Below, one piece after another: positions 11,701 through 23,021 of a DNA stretch of 64,000 nt; within the stretch, counting starts at the first letter, position 1; the number at the start of each line of letters is the position of its first letter. The notes beneath the pieces were generated by a model. The model did no database searches and was not told the DNA's origin. It saw only the letters and a program-made list of their open reading frames with translations. Position numbers and translations under genes: made by a program. This DNA is from Phragmites australis (lineage: Eukaryota > Streptophyta > Magnoliopsida > Poales > Poaceae), in NCBI RefSeq assembly GCF_958298935.1, contig NC_084924.1:18697819-18761818 (forward strand). The letters are read 5' to 3'.

Positions 11701-11987
11701 TGCATTGTAACTTCTGCTTTGGACATTATGAAATACATTGCATTATGCATCCTTGGTGAAAATCTTCATTCCGTTGCTTTCCTTTGCCTTGACGGTCCAA
11801 CGTTGGGTGCATGTCCAGTTTTCACACCTGAGATCTGATAATAAATCGTCAACCGACAACCCACAGACATTCATGAGGGATATGGACGCGCCAAATGGCG
11901 TGCCATTTTTCTAGTTGTGTTCTGGTGTTGCATGGCACAATCTGGTAACTGAGGTTGCTGTACATGCTGATTCGTTTTTGTTTGCAG
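8704..11987. other. Unassigned region with GC-rich gene-like stretch (about 8900-10060)
   Basis: No protein domain was recognised. At about 8925-8970 the plus strand is strongly CT-rich, like a plant 5' leader, and an ATG follows at 8980, but the frame closes after about 28 codons. 8970-10060 is GC-rich with only short frames on both strands. 10400-11980 is AT-rich and intron-like. Because it lies just upstream of the demethylase exons on the same strand, it could hold the degraded 5' part of that gene, but no upstream exon could be matched. Confidence 0.3.
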
Positions 11988-12523
11988 GTGTTTTGTTGAA
12001 TGAAGTGAAACTGGAACAAGCTGAATGTGCTATAGATGAGCATGTCTACTGGTTCGTTTCTTCCCCGTTTGCTTTTTGCCACAGAAGTTAAAGCAGCAAG
12101 CATCTGATTTGTCTTTTATTCTTGTAATGCAGCAATAAGTGTAGAACTTCTATAGTTGATTTTCATAGAAGCTGCAAGGGCTGTTTTTACGATTTGTGTC
12201 TTCCATGCTGTGGGGAGATCCGCAAAGGTGACATTCCTGGAGGAGAAGAGGCAACGAGTGTACGGTATGAAGATAGTGGTAAGCATTATGTTTTTGGTAC
12301 TACTCCTAAGTCAAAGGATGGGAATAAAAGAGACTCCTTGAGGGGGCAAAAGAAGTCCCAAAACGCCGAGCCTTCCAATGGCATGGCTGCTAGTGAGGAC
12401 CCAAATAACCCTCTATTACTGTGGAAAGCGATGAGTGATGGTAGCATACCTTGCCCACAAAAGGAGCTAGGACGTTGTGGTGGTTCATTGTTGGACCTCA
12501 AATGTTTGTTCCCAGAGAAGATG
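11988..12523 (+). pseudogene. JMJ25/IBM1-like JmjC histone demethylase, zinc-finger exons (left half of disrupted gene)
   Basis: Two exons are visible. Exon 11988-12051 follows a TTTGCAG acceptor and encodes VLLNEVKLEQAECAIDEHVYC. It ends at a GT donor and splits a Cys codon. Exon 12133-12523 follows TGTAATGCAG and continues NKCRTSIVDFHRSC, YDLCLPCCGEIRKGD and PGGEEATS. The CNxC...CxxC...C pattern and SIVDFHRSC are characteristic of plant KDM3-type demethylases (JMJ25/IBM1 group), which remove H3K9 methylation in the nucleus. Exon 2 is open for 130 codons to 12523, where element B is inserted. The frame resumes at 27610. Earlier exons (WRC and RING-like regions) were not found. I am fairly sure of the family, less sure of the subtype. 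Confidence 0.82.
12519..12523. other. Target site duplication (AGATG), left copy, of element B
   Basis: AGATG directly precedes the TGTCAG end of element B. The same five bases follow its other end (CTGACA) at 27605-27609. The duplicated bases are coding sequence of the demethylase exon. Confidence 0.92.
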
Positions 12524-12634
12524 TGTCAGCCGCTTGAGGAGGATCGGCAAGAACAGAAGGATTTCGAACCAAGAACAGTTAAATTAGGGAAGAACTGAGT
12601 GTTTAGGAGATGTTCTCGAGTATTCTTACAGTTC

Positions 12635-12639
12635 TTACC
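12635..12639. other. Target site duplication (TTACC), left copy, of element A
   Basis: TTACC precedes the left end of element A. TTACC at 22796-22800 follows its right end. In the intact right LTR of element B the same site reads ...CTTACCCCC once, which confirms the duplication. Confidence 0.9.
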
Positions 12640-15466
12640 TATCACATCCGGTTTTTAAAAAACAAACCAAATGTATTCCACATATATCCCAGGATCAAGT
12701 TTCCATACATGTAGTGACACCATCAGTGATAACATAACTGTGTCATTAATTAATGATAATATTCCTTACAAAAGTCCCAACAGGTCTAAAGGAAAACACT
12801 AAGAAAGCTTCTAGCGGCAGCAGGACTTCCATCCATCTACAGACGTTGTCCGGGGGAGCGCCAGCCTACGACATGGTCTTCAGAGCGTCGTCTTCCTTCG
12901 CCTAGAACTCGGCACCATCATTTGAAAGGTCTTCGAAAACTTCACCTTCTGAGCAGCGTCCGGAAGTTAGGAGAAGGCAAGCCTGAGTACATAGAGTACT
13001 CAGCAAGTGAGGCAAAACATGACATGTAGGCTTTATGATAAGGAAAAGCTTGACTCGGGGTGAGTGCAACTATGCCAAACTAAACTAGGACTCAAAAGAC
13101 ATAGCAACCTATTTACTAGGTTATGACTTCAACATTAAAGGAAACAACTCATCGGATTCCATCCGACTACCAGACTCACCAGATATCCCATATCCAGCTA
13201 CCGACTCATCGGGGGTTCCACCACCCGACTACCCAAACCAACCATTCAAGGTCCCCACTAATTATGAAGAAGTCCAAGCCCGCTTTTAACCGTGAGCACA
13301 GATGATCGATCAGTTTTATTACTCTGCAGAGTTTGCACACTTTACCCACGAGTCGTGATTCCTGTTTTGCTTTACACTTCCGGGGTGTAGAGCCGGGTCT
13401 CACTACAAGGCCGTTACAAAGTGCCTCCAAATCTATATGCACCCACTAAGGTTTCATCGCTAACAGAGATTCCATCCACTATAGAGGCCCCCTCTTGTGC
13501 CACTTAACCGTCCACTGGTGCATATAGAACATGAAGAACAACTAATTATTTGGTCAGGCAGTACCCATATAAGTCTCATGGTTGTGTTGTTATGCCAGAT
13601 AACAGGCTTCACAAACCGGTCCTTAGGATCCCACATAGGAACAAACACAACCCTATTGTGCAGCTCCACCTCAAACTAGTCATCCAGTTGGGATCCCTAT
13701 ACCATATTACTACAAGATTACCAAACCCAATTTCTTGTTACATAAACATTAGTGCAGGTTAATCTTTACCCCTACCATGACAGCACTAGCATAGTTACCC
13801 TTTATTTCCCATGACTCTTCAATGGCTACAAGGAATGTCACACAAATTCTAGTAAAATCCTAACCATGAGATTCCATATTAAACAAGCATGCATCTAGGA
13901 CAAATAAAAGCTACATTGTCCTACAGTGGTGTCAAAGTGGTCAAGGACACTTGCTTTCGAATGCAGGTTGATCAAAATCCTCGAATGCCTGGTCCTGCAA
14001 GCTTACACACTGCTCGTCTCGTAAAGCAATCGTGCACACCGGAAAACAAACAAACACAACAGCTAAGTTCAGTAGACAAAAAGAGGCAAAGCACCATAAA
14101 AAGGTTACTAATGGACAATACACACTGCTATGATTGCGTGAGCGCAAGAATCGTCTAAATTGAAGCTCGTATGAAAAGGTTGTGATGTTTTATTCTACAG
14201 GGTCTTTTCAGAAAAATTATAGGGACTAAATTGCAAAAATAGAAAGTTCTAGGGACCTATTTGTAATTATACAAAAGTTCAGCGGGCTAAAAGTATAGTA
14301 CAGAACTAACCAGGAGCATATTTATGAAAATGAAAAAGTTTGGGGGCCTAAATTTAAAATTACCTATTTTCAGGGAATAAGGGAATTATTTTTGTACTGG
14401 AAAACCTATATTGCGTCAGCAGGCTGAATGGGCTCGGTGGGTTGACATGGCGGCTTACGCGGCTGTTGACTCGGCTCAGAAGCTAACGAGGCGCCTACGA
14501 GGCTGCTGATAGGGACAGTGGACCGGTACCATGGACTGGGTCCACGGGTCCATGGTCGACCAAAAGGGTATGGGCTCGGTTGATCTAATCTGGGTCGTTG
14601 GTGGGAGATCCAATGGCTCTCGGCGTTTGGGGAGGGAGGGGCGACGGTAGGGGCTGGCGGACGGAGGTGCCGCCGCGGGTTTCGCCAGAGCATCACCGGC
14701 GAAGCTTGACCTAGCGCTATGGGCTACCAAACTCGACGATATATGGCGCAAACGAACGAGATGGCGAACGGGGGGGGGGGGGGCTCACCTAGGGGTTCTC
14801 AATGGTCGGCGGGGTCTCTGCGGTCGTCGGTGATGGAGAAGAGCGGCGGCGGAGGTTGGAGCTCAACGAAATCACAGCTACGGCGACGAAGGGGCGAATC
14901 CGAGGACTGGGGAGGCTTCCTATGAACATGCGGTGCCGGAGAGAGGGTCAGTTGGCTGCGGGATGCCTCAGTCAGAGGTGTCGATGGCGAGGTGACAGCG
15001 TGTCTTATCGATGCTTGGTGGAGAGGTGATTCCGGCGGCGGAGAGGCGTCGACAAGCGGTGAAATGGGAGCCCCGTGCTTCAGCGAAGCTGGGGACAGAC
15101 TTAGACGCAAAGGGGAGAGCTCAGACGGGCGGACGGCGTTCGGCGGAGCCCGGCGACAGCAATGGTGGCGCGGGAACGGAAGAGGGAGTGCAAGGTGGGG
15201 GCAGGGACTGCGACGCAACTTAAAGCGTAGAGATGTTCAGGCCATTGCAGAGATCGTGGGCGCGAGGTTGGACGTGCACCGGTGAAATTGGAAGACACAA
15301 CGCGGCAGTTGCGGACTCGGGTGTTAGCGCTGGCGCGAGGTTGATGCTGACATGCGGGGCCCGGCTATCAGCGAGAGAGAGGAGGGAGATGGGCTAGGCT
15401 ACGCTGGCCGGGAGCTAGGCTGCGGCTAAAGAACTGGGCTGGGCCGTGCTAAATTCAGACATCACA
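12640..15466 (-). repeat. 3' LTR of element A (2827 bases, unshortened copy)
   Basis: It aligns by eye with 21233-22795 at both ends (for example the CCAAATGTATTCCACAT phrase near the left end and AAATTCAGA near the right end). It keeps about 1.25 kb (about 13605-14860) that the other copy lacks. The related LTR of element D shares sequence with this middle part (a CGGTCCTTAG-like phrase), so it is original and not an insertion. A 14-base G run lies near 14770. The GC-rich right third (14400-15440) shows ORFs on both strands, with no domain. Confidence 0.85.
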
Positions 15467-15480
15467 AGCCTACCCCCCTT
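15467..15480 (-). other. Polypurine tract of element A
   Basis: The minus strand reads AAGGGGGGTAGGCT between the pol stop region and the TGTGATGTC start of the 3' LTR. It is the expected plus-strand primer. Confidence 0.8.
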
Positions 15481-15489
15481 AGGATGAAT

Positions 15490-15790
15490 CTCGTCCTCAA
15501 GATTCGGAAATATCGGGAAGAGGCTGGGAAAGTTTGCTTTTAGATCATCTTCTCTCTCCCAGGTGGCTTCCGCTTCTGAGTGGTGTTTCCACTATACCTT
15601 GCACATACAGACCCTTTTGTTCCAGGTAACACATTTAGATATTTCGAGAATCCTGATAGGGTACTCTGAATAGGAAAGATCCTCCTAAATATTCAGCTCT
15701 TCCATTAGCAACTGCTCTTCCGAAACTCTCAAGCATTTCTTCAATTACAAGATATGAAACACATCGTGCACACTGGAGAGCTGGGATGGT
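15490..15790 (-). pseudogene. Element A chromodomain (C-terminal end of integrase)
   Basis: The minus strand gives LSYSEYPIRILE, then a one-stop stretch, then WKHHSEAEATWERED and LKANFPSLF. This matches the YP..IL...V..WK.H...EATWE..D pattern of the chromodomain at the C terminus of Tekay/Del integrases, thought to steer integration toward heterochromatin marks. Two stops are visible. Confidence 0.78.
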
Positions 15791-16760
15791 AAATTCAGTT
15801 GATAAGCCACTTCCCCTCTCCTTTCCAGCATCTGGAATGGTCTAATGTATCGGGGTGCCAGGTTACCCTTGACTTTGAATTTGCGAAGACCTCTGACCGG
15901 GGATACTTTGAGGTACACGAAGTCTCCGACTTCAAAGGTCATCTCCCGATGTCGATTATCCGCATAATTCTTCTACCTCGACTGCGCGGTCCGCAGGTTG
16001 TTCCGAATCACCTGCACTTGCCTTTCTGCATCTATAAGATTCGGGGCCAAACACTTGGCTTTCTCCGGTCTGATTCCAGAATAGTGGGGTTCTACACTTC
16101 CTTCCGTATAGTGCTTCAAAAGGGGCCATCTTTAAGCTTGCTTGGTAACTATTGTTATATGAGAACTCCGCATAAAGGAGGTTCTTATACCAACTCTTTT
16201 CGTTCTTTAAAGCACAAGCTCTCAGCATATCTTCTAGAATCTGGTTGGTTCTTTCCGTCTATCCATCAGTCTGCGAGTGGTAAGCTGAACTAAAGTTCAA
16301 CCTGGTGTCCATGGACTCATGCAGTCGCTGCCAGAAACATGATGTGAACTGGGTACCTCGGTCAGATACTATCCTCTTGGATACTCCATGCAGACACACA
16401 ATCCTAGACATGTACAATTCTACGAGCCTTTGTCCCTTATATGTCTCCTTGACTGGTATAAAGTGAGCTACCTTTGTTAGCCAATCTACTTGGACCCATA
16501 TAGAATCATACCAGGATTGGGTTCGAGGTAATCCCACTATAAAATCCATGCCAATTTCTTCCCATTTCCACTCAGGTACTTTCAGTGGTTGAAGCAGTCC
16601 GGCTGGTCTCTGGTGTTCAGTCTTAACTCGCTGGCATGTGTCACACAGAGCCACATATTCTGCTACTTCACGTTTCATCCCGTACCACCAATATTGATTT
16701 TTGAGGTCCTGGTACATCTTAGTGCTTCCCAGGTGGATGGGGTAAGCTGAGTCATGGGCT
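15745..16760 (-). pseudogene. Element A integrase
   Basis: The zinc-binding N terminus (His residues before MYQDLKNQYWWYGMKREVAEY, then CDTCQRVK) is followed by the catalytic core: MDFIVGLPRTQ (first Asp), VSDRGTQFTS (second Asp) and the YHSQTDG region, with the usual C-terminal MAPFEALYGRKCRTPL and FEVGDFVYLKVSP. Stops near 16259 and 15956 and a frame change split it. Known role: joins element cDNA to host DNA. Confidence 0.87.
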
Positions 16761-16979
16761 TCTCTTAAAATTGACTTCTGAATGGACTTGACATTCGGAA
16801 CACATATTCTTTTCTTATATCACACCACTCCTTGCTCATCTTCCGTGAATCCTAGAGCCTTGTCCTTTTCAATGAGTTGTTTGATCTCTAAAATTTTCTC
16901 GTCTTCTTGTTGGCCCTTTCGTATATCCTACTCTAGAGTAGAATCCACTTCCATTACAGCTGCATCTGCATTGGACATA

Positions 16980-18200
16980 ATACCCAAGTTAAGTTTTTCA
17001 GACTCTTTACATAGTCCAGGCTATCTTTCCTATAGGGTCATCATACTAACATAAGCCTTCCTACTCAAGGCATCTGCCACTACATTTGCTTTTCCTGGAT
17101 GATAGTTGATTCCCAAATTGTAATCCTTGATAAGTTCCAGCCATCTACGTTGTCTGAGGTTGAGATCGGGTTGAGTGAAGATATACTTAAGACTTTTATG
17201 ATCCGAGAAGATTTCGCATCTCTACCCTATCAAGTAGTGTCTCCAAATCTTGAGTGCATGAACTACAACAGCTAGTTCCAAATAATGAGTAGGGTAATTC
17301 TCCTCATGCTTTCTTAATTGCCTTGAAGCATAGGCTATCACGTGACCTTCTTGCATTAGCACACATCCCAACCCTTGTCGCGAGGCGTCACAATACACCG
17401 AGAATGGCTTTCTGTGTGTTAGGCATGATTAGCACTGGAGCAGTGGTTAACCTCTTCTTTAGTTAGTTGAAGCTGGCCTCCCGAGCAAGAGTCCACTTAA
17501 ATTTCTTTCCTTTCTCCAATAACTCCGTCATTGGCTTGGCGATCTTAGAGAAGCCTTCTATAAAGCGATAATAGTATCTAGCCAAACCCAGAAAACTCCG
17601 AATCTCTGAAACGGTCTGTGGTGGCTTCCAATTTAGGACCTCCTTCACTTTGCTAGGGTCAACAGATACTCCTCCTGCTGAGATGATATGACCTAAAAAG
17701 GAGACTTCCTTCAACCAAAACTCACACTTGCTCATCTTGGCATATAATTGATTCTCCCTGAGTTTCTGCAAGACCATTCTCAAATGTTCGTCATGCTCTT
17801 CCTCATCCTTCAAGAAGACCAGGATATCATCGATGAACACAACCACGAACTTGTCCAGATAATCCATGAAAACCTTATTCATGAGATACATAAAGTATGC
17901 TGGGGCGTTGGTCAATCCAAACGACATCACCGTAAACTCGTACAAACCATATCGGGTGATAAAAGCGGTTTGGTGGATGTCCGATGCTCGAATTTTTAGC
18001 TGATGGTACCCTGACCGCAGATCAATCTTGGAAAAGACACATGCTCCTTTTAACTGATCAAACAAATCCTCAATGCGAGGTAAGGGGTACTTATTCTTAA
18101 TGGTCGCCTCATTAAGTGCACGATAATCGATGCACATTCTTTGAGTTCCATCTTTCTTTGGCACAAGGATAACCGGGGCTCCCCAGGGTGAGGTGCTGGG
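16980..18200 (-). pseudogene. Element A reverse transcriptase and RNase H
   Basis: RT is open from about 18164 to 17463: [57 protein letters not shown] (the FIDD active site is intact), [11 protein letters not shown] and [15 protein letters not shown]. The RNase H that follows (down to about 16980) is interrupted by several stops and frameshifts. This is the longest uninterrupted RT in the window, but it still lacks a joined upstream start. Confidence 0.9.
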
Positions 18201-18802
18201 GCAATAAACCCCTTGTCTAATAGCTCTTGGATTTGCTCCTTAAGCTCTGCCAATTGATTGGCATCCATTCGGTACGGTCTCTTATATATAGGAGCAGTGG
18301 CAGGTACTAATTCAATAACAAACTCGATGTCTCGGTCTGGTGGCATACCTGACAATTCTTCAGGGAAGACATCCGGAAACTCGCTGACTACTCTGACTTC
18401 TTCCACTGCCTTGGCTTGGTTAAGCTTGACATTCCCTCCTGATTCTGTTGTGGCGTTGAACTCCACCTTGGTGTCACATGTATGTGTCAACTGAACTGTC
18501 TCGGTAGCACATCCTATCACCCCATTGAATTTAGCCAACCAATCCGTCCCTAGAATGATATCTATTCCTCTAGATTCCAAGACGATAAGGTTCGCAGGGA
18601 ATCCTACCCCTTCTATGGCAAGGCTTATCTTAGGGCATACATGTCTCGATTCCATTTCTCCTCCTCGAGAACTAACTACCAATCGACTTTTCATTACGGC
18701 TATCGGTAGATTATGCTTTTCTACGAACTTAGTTGAAACAAAAGAGTGTGTTGCTGCGGAATCGAATAAATCTGTAGTAGGATGAGAGTTGGCGAGGAAC
18801 AT
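18200..18802 (-). pseudogene. Element A aspartic protease and linker to RT
   Basis: The minus strand from 18802 encodes a retropepsin-like domain with LFDSAATHSFVS, where the usual catalytic D-S/T-G-A motif reads D-S-A-A. It is followed by ILGTDWLAKFNGVI, the flap and second-half signature of Ty3 proteases. The linker SEFPDVFPEELSGMPPDRDIEF leads to RT and is standard for this group. The Gly to Ala change next to the catalytic Asp would be expected to harm the enzyme. Confidence 0.84.
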
Positions 18803-18939
18803 ACCAAGTACTACATCTGGGGAGTCTTGGGCATCCTCTACTGCAACGTGGTTGACTTGCCCACTTATGAAGTTCTGACAAGGCTACTGCTGTGGCTGAC
18901 CTCCAGGGCGATTCTGCTGCTGGTTGTTAGCTTGACCCT

Positions 18940-20053
18940 GCTGCTTTTTGGGGCACTTATTGGCAAGGTGCCCAAAGTTTCCACAGCTGAAGCATGGGCC
19001 AATGGTACTGGTTCCCTGGGCAGTGCGACCCTGTTGCTGCTGGTTCTGGTTCACGGGATGTGAGGCCTAAGAGTTGGAGCGTTGTTGCTACTGGAACTAC
19101 TGTTTCGGCTGATTGAAGGTTCCTGAAACCTGGTTGGTGCCCTTTGTTGCTGGTTCTAGCCTACCTGGCAGTACACTTGTCCTGAGGGAGGTGGGTTGAA
19201 GTGGGGACGGGTGTTGCTGCCTGAGGACTGACCCTGCATCATCCTCTTGCACCCTTCCCCTAAATTCTCCTTCTTCTTCTATAGAATAAAGGCTTTGTCA
19301 ACAAGCTTCTAGAAGCTTGAATACTCACTGGCTGAGAGAGAGTACTGAAGTCCAAGATTCAAACCTTCCAAAAAGCAATCTTGTTTCTTCTCATCCGTGT
19401 CCACATCTCCGGGGGCATAGCGGGATAGCTGCGTGAATTTGGTAACATATTCACGCATTGATATGGGACCTTGCTTTAATCCCAGGAACTCTGTCCGTTT
19501 AAGCTTCACTTCTCCTTCTGGCATGTGGTGCTTACGGAAACTGTCCTTGAATTCTCTCCAGGTAATTTCTTGAGGGTCATCATGGGCGGTTGTGTATGCT
19601 ACCCACCAATATGAAGCTGGTCCCACAAGCTGGTGTGAAGTGAAGAGGACTCTTTCCCTGCCTGTGCACTGAGAAATCTGCAGCTTGCTTTCGATTGCTT
19701 GAGCCAATCATCAGCATCCATTGGCTCGACTGCCTGTGCAAAAGTGGGTGGCTTGGTGCTCAGGAAGTTTTTTAACTTGTTCAGCGACTGTATTTGCGAT
19801 GGCAGTGGCAGTGCCTGATAAGCTGGAGGCACCTGTTGAAGTCTCGCCACAGCCTGCACCAATCTCTGTAGGATTTGAGTTTGCACGACCATCATTTGCA
19901 TTGGGTCCATCGTGTTCTGGTTGGTTCGCCTGTTCTAGGAGGGAAACGTGTCCTGGTTGTCACCCTAGGGGTGAGCATTAGGGTTACTGCCTTCAGTGTT
20001 GTTCCGGTCGGCGCCAGCATCGTTCATGTTCCTCATGTTCACCATCTGACGGT
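18940..20053 (-). pseudogene. Element A gag with zinc knuckle
   Basis: An ATG near 20051 starts MVNMRNMNDAGADRNNTEG. After two stops, MDPMQMMVVQTQILQRLVQ follows from 19910. The capsid part contains GPASYWWVAY, WREFKDSFRKHHMPEG and EYVTKFTQLSRYAPGDVD, typical of Ty3 retrotrans_gag. A CFSCGNFGHLANKCP zinc knuckle (CX2CX4HX4C, intact) lies near 18950-18998. Known role: particle formation and RNA packaging. A frame change occurs near 19650. Confidence 0.86.
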
Positions 20054-20277
20054 TGCAAGAATATGAGATTGAGCATGAGAATAGGGCAAGGACAGATGAA
20101 GAATAATGAAGACTCAAAACTGATTCATAGATTGACGACGGATACAACTGCGTAAGACAACGCATCGACACACACAAAGCAATCCTAACACCCAGTTCAC
20201 AGCATAGAAATCAAGCAAATCATTACATCAAGAAACGACTCTAAACGACGCTAACTACTACACGGGAAACTGCTAAC

Positions 20278-21028
20278 TTAGGAACTATCGCCACCCTCTG
20301 ACAGATCCTGTGGTGCAACTTGTAGAGCAGCTTCAAGGCGAAGCTTCTTGCGGGAGGGAGAGCGTGACAACTCCAGGTCAGGCCTCTCCTCTGGCTCTTC
20401 TTCCGAATCCTCTGGCATCATCGCCTGTAGGGCGCGAACCCTCTTCTCAGCTTCGGCGAGCCATAGGTGCATGTTATGTAGCTCGTCGAGGGCTCCGTCT
20501 AGCTCCCGTGTCAAGGTGTCGGTGAAGCGAATCTGCTCTACTAGTCTGGCATCACACTCCCAGTTGGTGGGGGCAAAGGGGACCTCCAAGCTGCCACTCG
20601 CACGTTGTGGGTAGAAGTGGTATGACATAATCTGAAGAACGGCATGGTACTCTGCACAGAGAATTGACAGTGCCTGGCGAGCTGCGTCGCCAATCCCAGC
20701 AGCGAAGGTCTCTCTCGGGGTGACGACTGAGTGGATTCTACGCACCTTGCTCCCGTCGTCATCCAGTTTCTTCTCGTAGATGGTTACCTCCACCATCTAG
20801 GAGTAGCCATGGTTACTGAGCGGTATCCTGACCCCCCTTATAGACTTGGGCCTCCTGATAGCCTAGGCCCTTGAGGATTGTCCAGAGCTTGCGAGGTAAC
20901 TCCCCTGCCTGTAGTCCAGAAGAATGAAACTCTACGGGTGCCTGGAATGCCCAAGTAATCTTTGAGGGAGCTCTCGCAGGAATGAAGCCTCCAACCTACT
21001 TGCGGGCCATCTGCCTCGTGCAGGTCAT
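20278..21028 (-). pseudogene. Extra ORF upstream of gag in element A (ORF0-like), function unknown
   Basis: It lies between the primer site and gag. A possible ATG at 21026-21028 opens MTCTRQMARK, broken by two stops (one about 10 codons in, one near 20800). The frame is then open for 172 codons from MVEVTIYEKKLDDDGSKVRR to an acidic tail (MMPEDSEEEPEERPDLE) followed by a basic patch (SRSPSRKKLRLEA), ending at 20278. No domain was recognised. The middle looks helical. Extra ORFs before gag have been reported in some large grass gypsy families, but I cannot match this one to them without a search. That 172 codons remain open in a decayed element suggests real coding selection in the past. Confidence 0.6.
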
Positions 21029-21215
21029 CTAAAATTTTGAAAGAGAGAGGAATCAGTAACCATTTTACAAAAATTTTATAAACAAAGGCAATAGAAGGGA
21101 GAGCAGAAACAACACTAGCTGAGTGAATGATTTTTCAAAAACCTTTTTCTTTGTAACGGAGATATGTCCTTAATATCGATCATTTCTAGATAGGCTTGCG
21201 TCCTACAGTCAACAT

Positions 21216-21228
21216 GGCTCTGATACCA
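21216..21228 (-). other. Primer binding site of element A
   Basis: The minus strand reads TGGTATCAGAGCC, four bases inside the GATGTGACA end of the 5' LTR (21233). It matches initiator tRNA-Met. Confidence 0.85.
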
Positions 21229-21232
21229 CCTC

Positions 21233-22795
21233 TGTCACATCTGGTTTTTCGAGAGAACAAACCAAATGTATTCCACATGTATGCTAGGATCAAGTTTCCT
21301 TACATGTTGTGTCACTAATTAACGATAATATTCCTAACAAAAGGACCCGTAGGTCTAAAAGAAAACACTAAGAAAGCTTCCAACGGCAGCAAGACTTCCC
21401 ATCCATCCACATGTGTTGTTTGGGGGAGCGTCAGCCTATGACATGGTCTTCAGAGTGACGTCTTTCTATGCCTAGAACCCGGCACCATCGTCCGAAAGGT
21501 CTTCTAAAACTTCGCCTTCTAAGCAGCATCTGGAAGTTGGGAGAAGGTAAGCGTGAGTACATAGAGTACTCAGCAAGTGACGGAAAACATGACATGTAGG
21601 CTTTATGACAAGGAAAAGCTTGACTCGAGGTGACTGCAACTATGCCATACTAAACTAGGACTCAAAAGACATAGCAACCTATTTACTAGGTTATGACTCC
21701 AACATTAAAGTAAACAACTCATCGGATTCCATTCGACAACCAGACTCACCATATATCCCGTATCTGGCTACCGACTCATCGGGGGTTCCACCACCCGACT
21801 ACCCAAACCAACCATTCAAGATCCCCACTAATTATGAAGAAGTCCAAGCCCGCTCTTAATCGTGAGCACGACTAATCGATCAGTTTTATTACTCTGCAGA
21901 GTTTGCACAATTTACCCACGAGTAGTGATTCCCATTTTGCTTTACACTTTTGAGGTGTAGAGCTGGGGTCTCACTACAAGGCCATTACAAAACGCCTTGA
22001 AATCTATATGCACACACTAAGGTTTCACCGCTAATAGGGATTCCATCCACTGCAGAGGCCCCCCTCTTGTGCCACTTAACCGTCCACTAGTGCGTATAGA
22101 ACATGAAGGGCAACTAATTATTTAGCTAGGTTGTACCCATATAAGCCTCATGGTTGTGCTGTTATGCTGGGTAACATGCGGTGCTCGGCGAAATTGTGGC
22201 TACGGCGATGAAGGGGCGAATCCGAGGACCGGGGAGGCTTCCTGGGAAACATGCGGTGCTGGAGAGAGGGTCAATTGTCTGTGGGACGCCTCGGTTAGAG
22301 CTGTCGATGGCGAGGTGGTGGCGGGTCTTACTGGCGCTCAATGGAGAGGTGATTCCGGCGGCGGAGAGGCGTCGACAAGGGGTGAAACGAGACCCCCGTG
22401 CTTCGACGAAGCTGGCGACGAATTCAGACGCGAAGGGGAGAGCTCGAACATGGCGGACGGCATTTGGCAGAGCTCGGTGACGACAATGGCAGTGCGGGAA
22501 CGGAAGAGGGAGTGCAGGGTGGGGGAGGCGCAGGGGCTACGGCGCAACTTAAAGTGCAAAGACGTGGAGGCCGTTGCGGAGATCGTGGGCGCGGGGTTGG
22601 ACGTGCGCTGGCAAAATCAGAAGACGCGGTGCGGTGGTTGTGGATGCGGGTGCTGGCATGGGCGTGAGGTAGATGCTGACTTGCGGGGCCGGGCTGTTAA
22701 CGAGAGAGAGGAGGGAGATGGACTGGGCTGTGCTGGCTGGGAGCTGGGCTACGACTGAAGATCTGGGCTGGGCCGCTCTAAATTCAGATGTCACA
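21233..22795 (-). repeat. 5' LTR of element A (1563 bases, internally deleted)
   Basis: It starts TGTCACATCTGG and ends CAGATGTCACA on the plus strand. It is collinear with 12640-15466 except for a gap of about 1.25 kb, joining at about 22175. A 202-codon frame at 22150-22758 spans the deletion junction and has no domain, so it was not called a gene. Confidence 0.85.
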
Positions 22796-23021
22796 TTACC
22801 CCCTTCGCAAGTCTAATCTGGTTTATATACTACTGGTACAGCTGTCTTAACCTGAGTTTAACTAACTCATCCACTCCGAACCACACACACGCGGGTTCAT
22901 GCATCGGACTCACTTGCTTCGCAGAACTTCAGTTCCGTCAGGTTCTTCAGTTCCATTAGAGTTTTGCTCAGGTTCTTCAGCTTCATCAGACTCGGCCACG
23001 CTTTCAAAAGTGTTGCTGACA

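Larger units (their letters stand above)
12640..22795 (-). mobile_element. Element A: Tekay/Del-type chromovirus nested in the left LTR of element B
   Basis: Complete in outline: LTRs at 12640-15466 and 21233-22795, primer site 21216-21228, polypurine tract near 15473-15480, an extra ORF before gag, gag with an intact zinc knuckle, PR, RT, RNase H, integrase and a C-terminal chromodomain, all on the minus strand. Terminal inverted sequence TGTGACATC...GATGTGACA and duplication TTACC define the ends. The first base pair after T at 12640 has changed (TA for TG). The domain order and long LTRs fit the Tekay/Del lineage. Many stops make it inactive. Confidence 0.87.

Noticed and set aside
14799..15218. 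139-codon minus-strand frame
   Set aside because: LTR sequence of element A, low-complexity Pro/Ser/Arg, no domain, not kept in the sister LTR.
22150..22758. 202-codon plus-strand frame
   Set aside because: It is inside the 5' LTR of element A, antisense to it, and spans the junction of a 1.25-kb deletion. The homologous frame in the other LTR (14799-15285) is broken.
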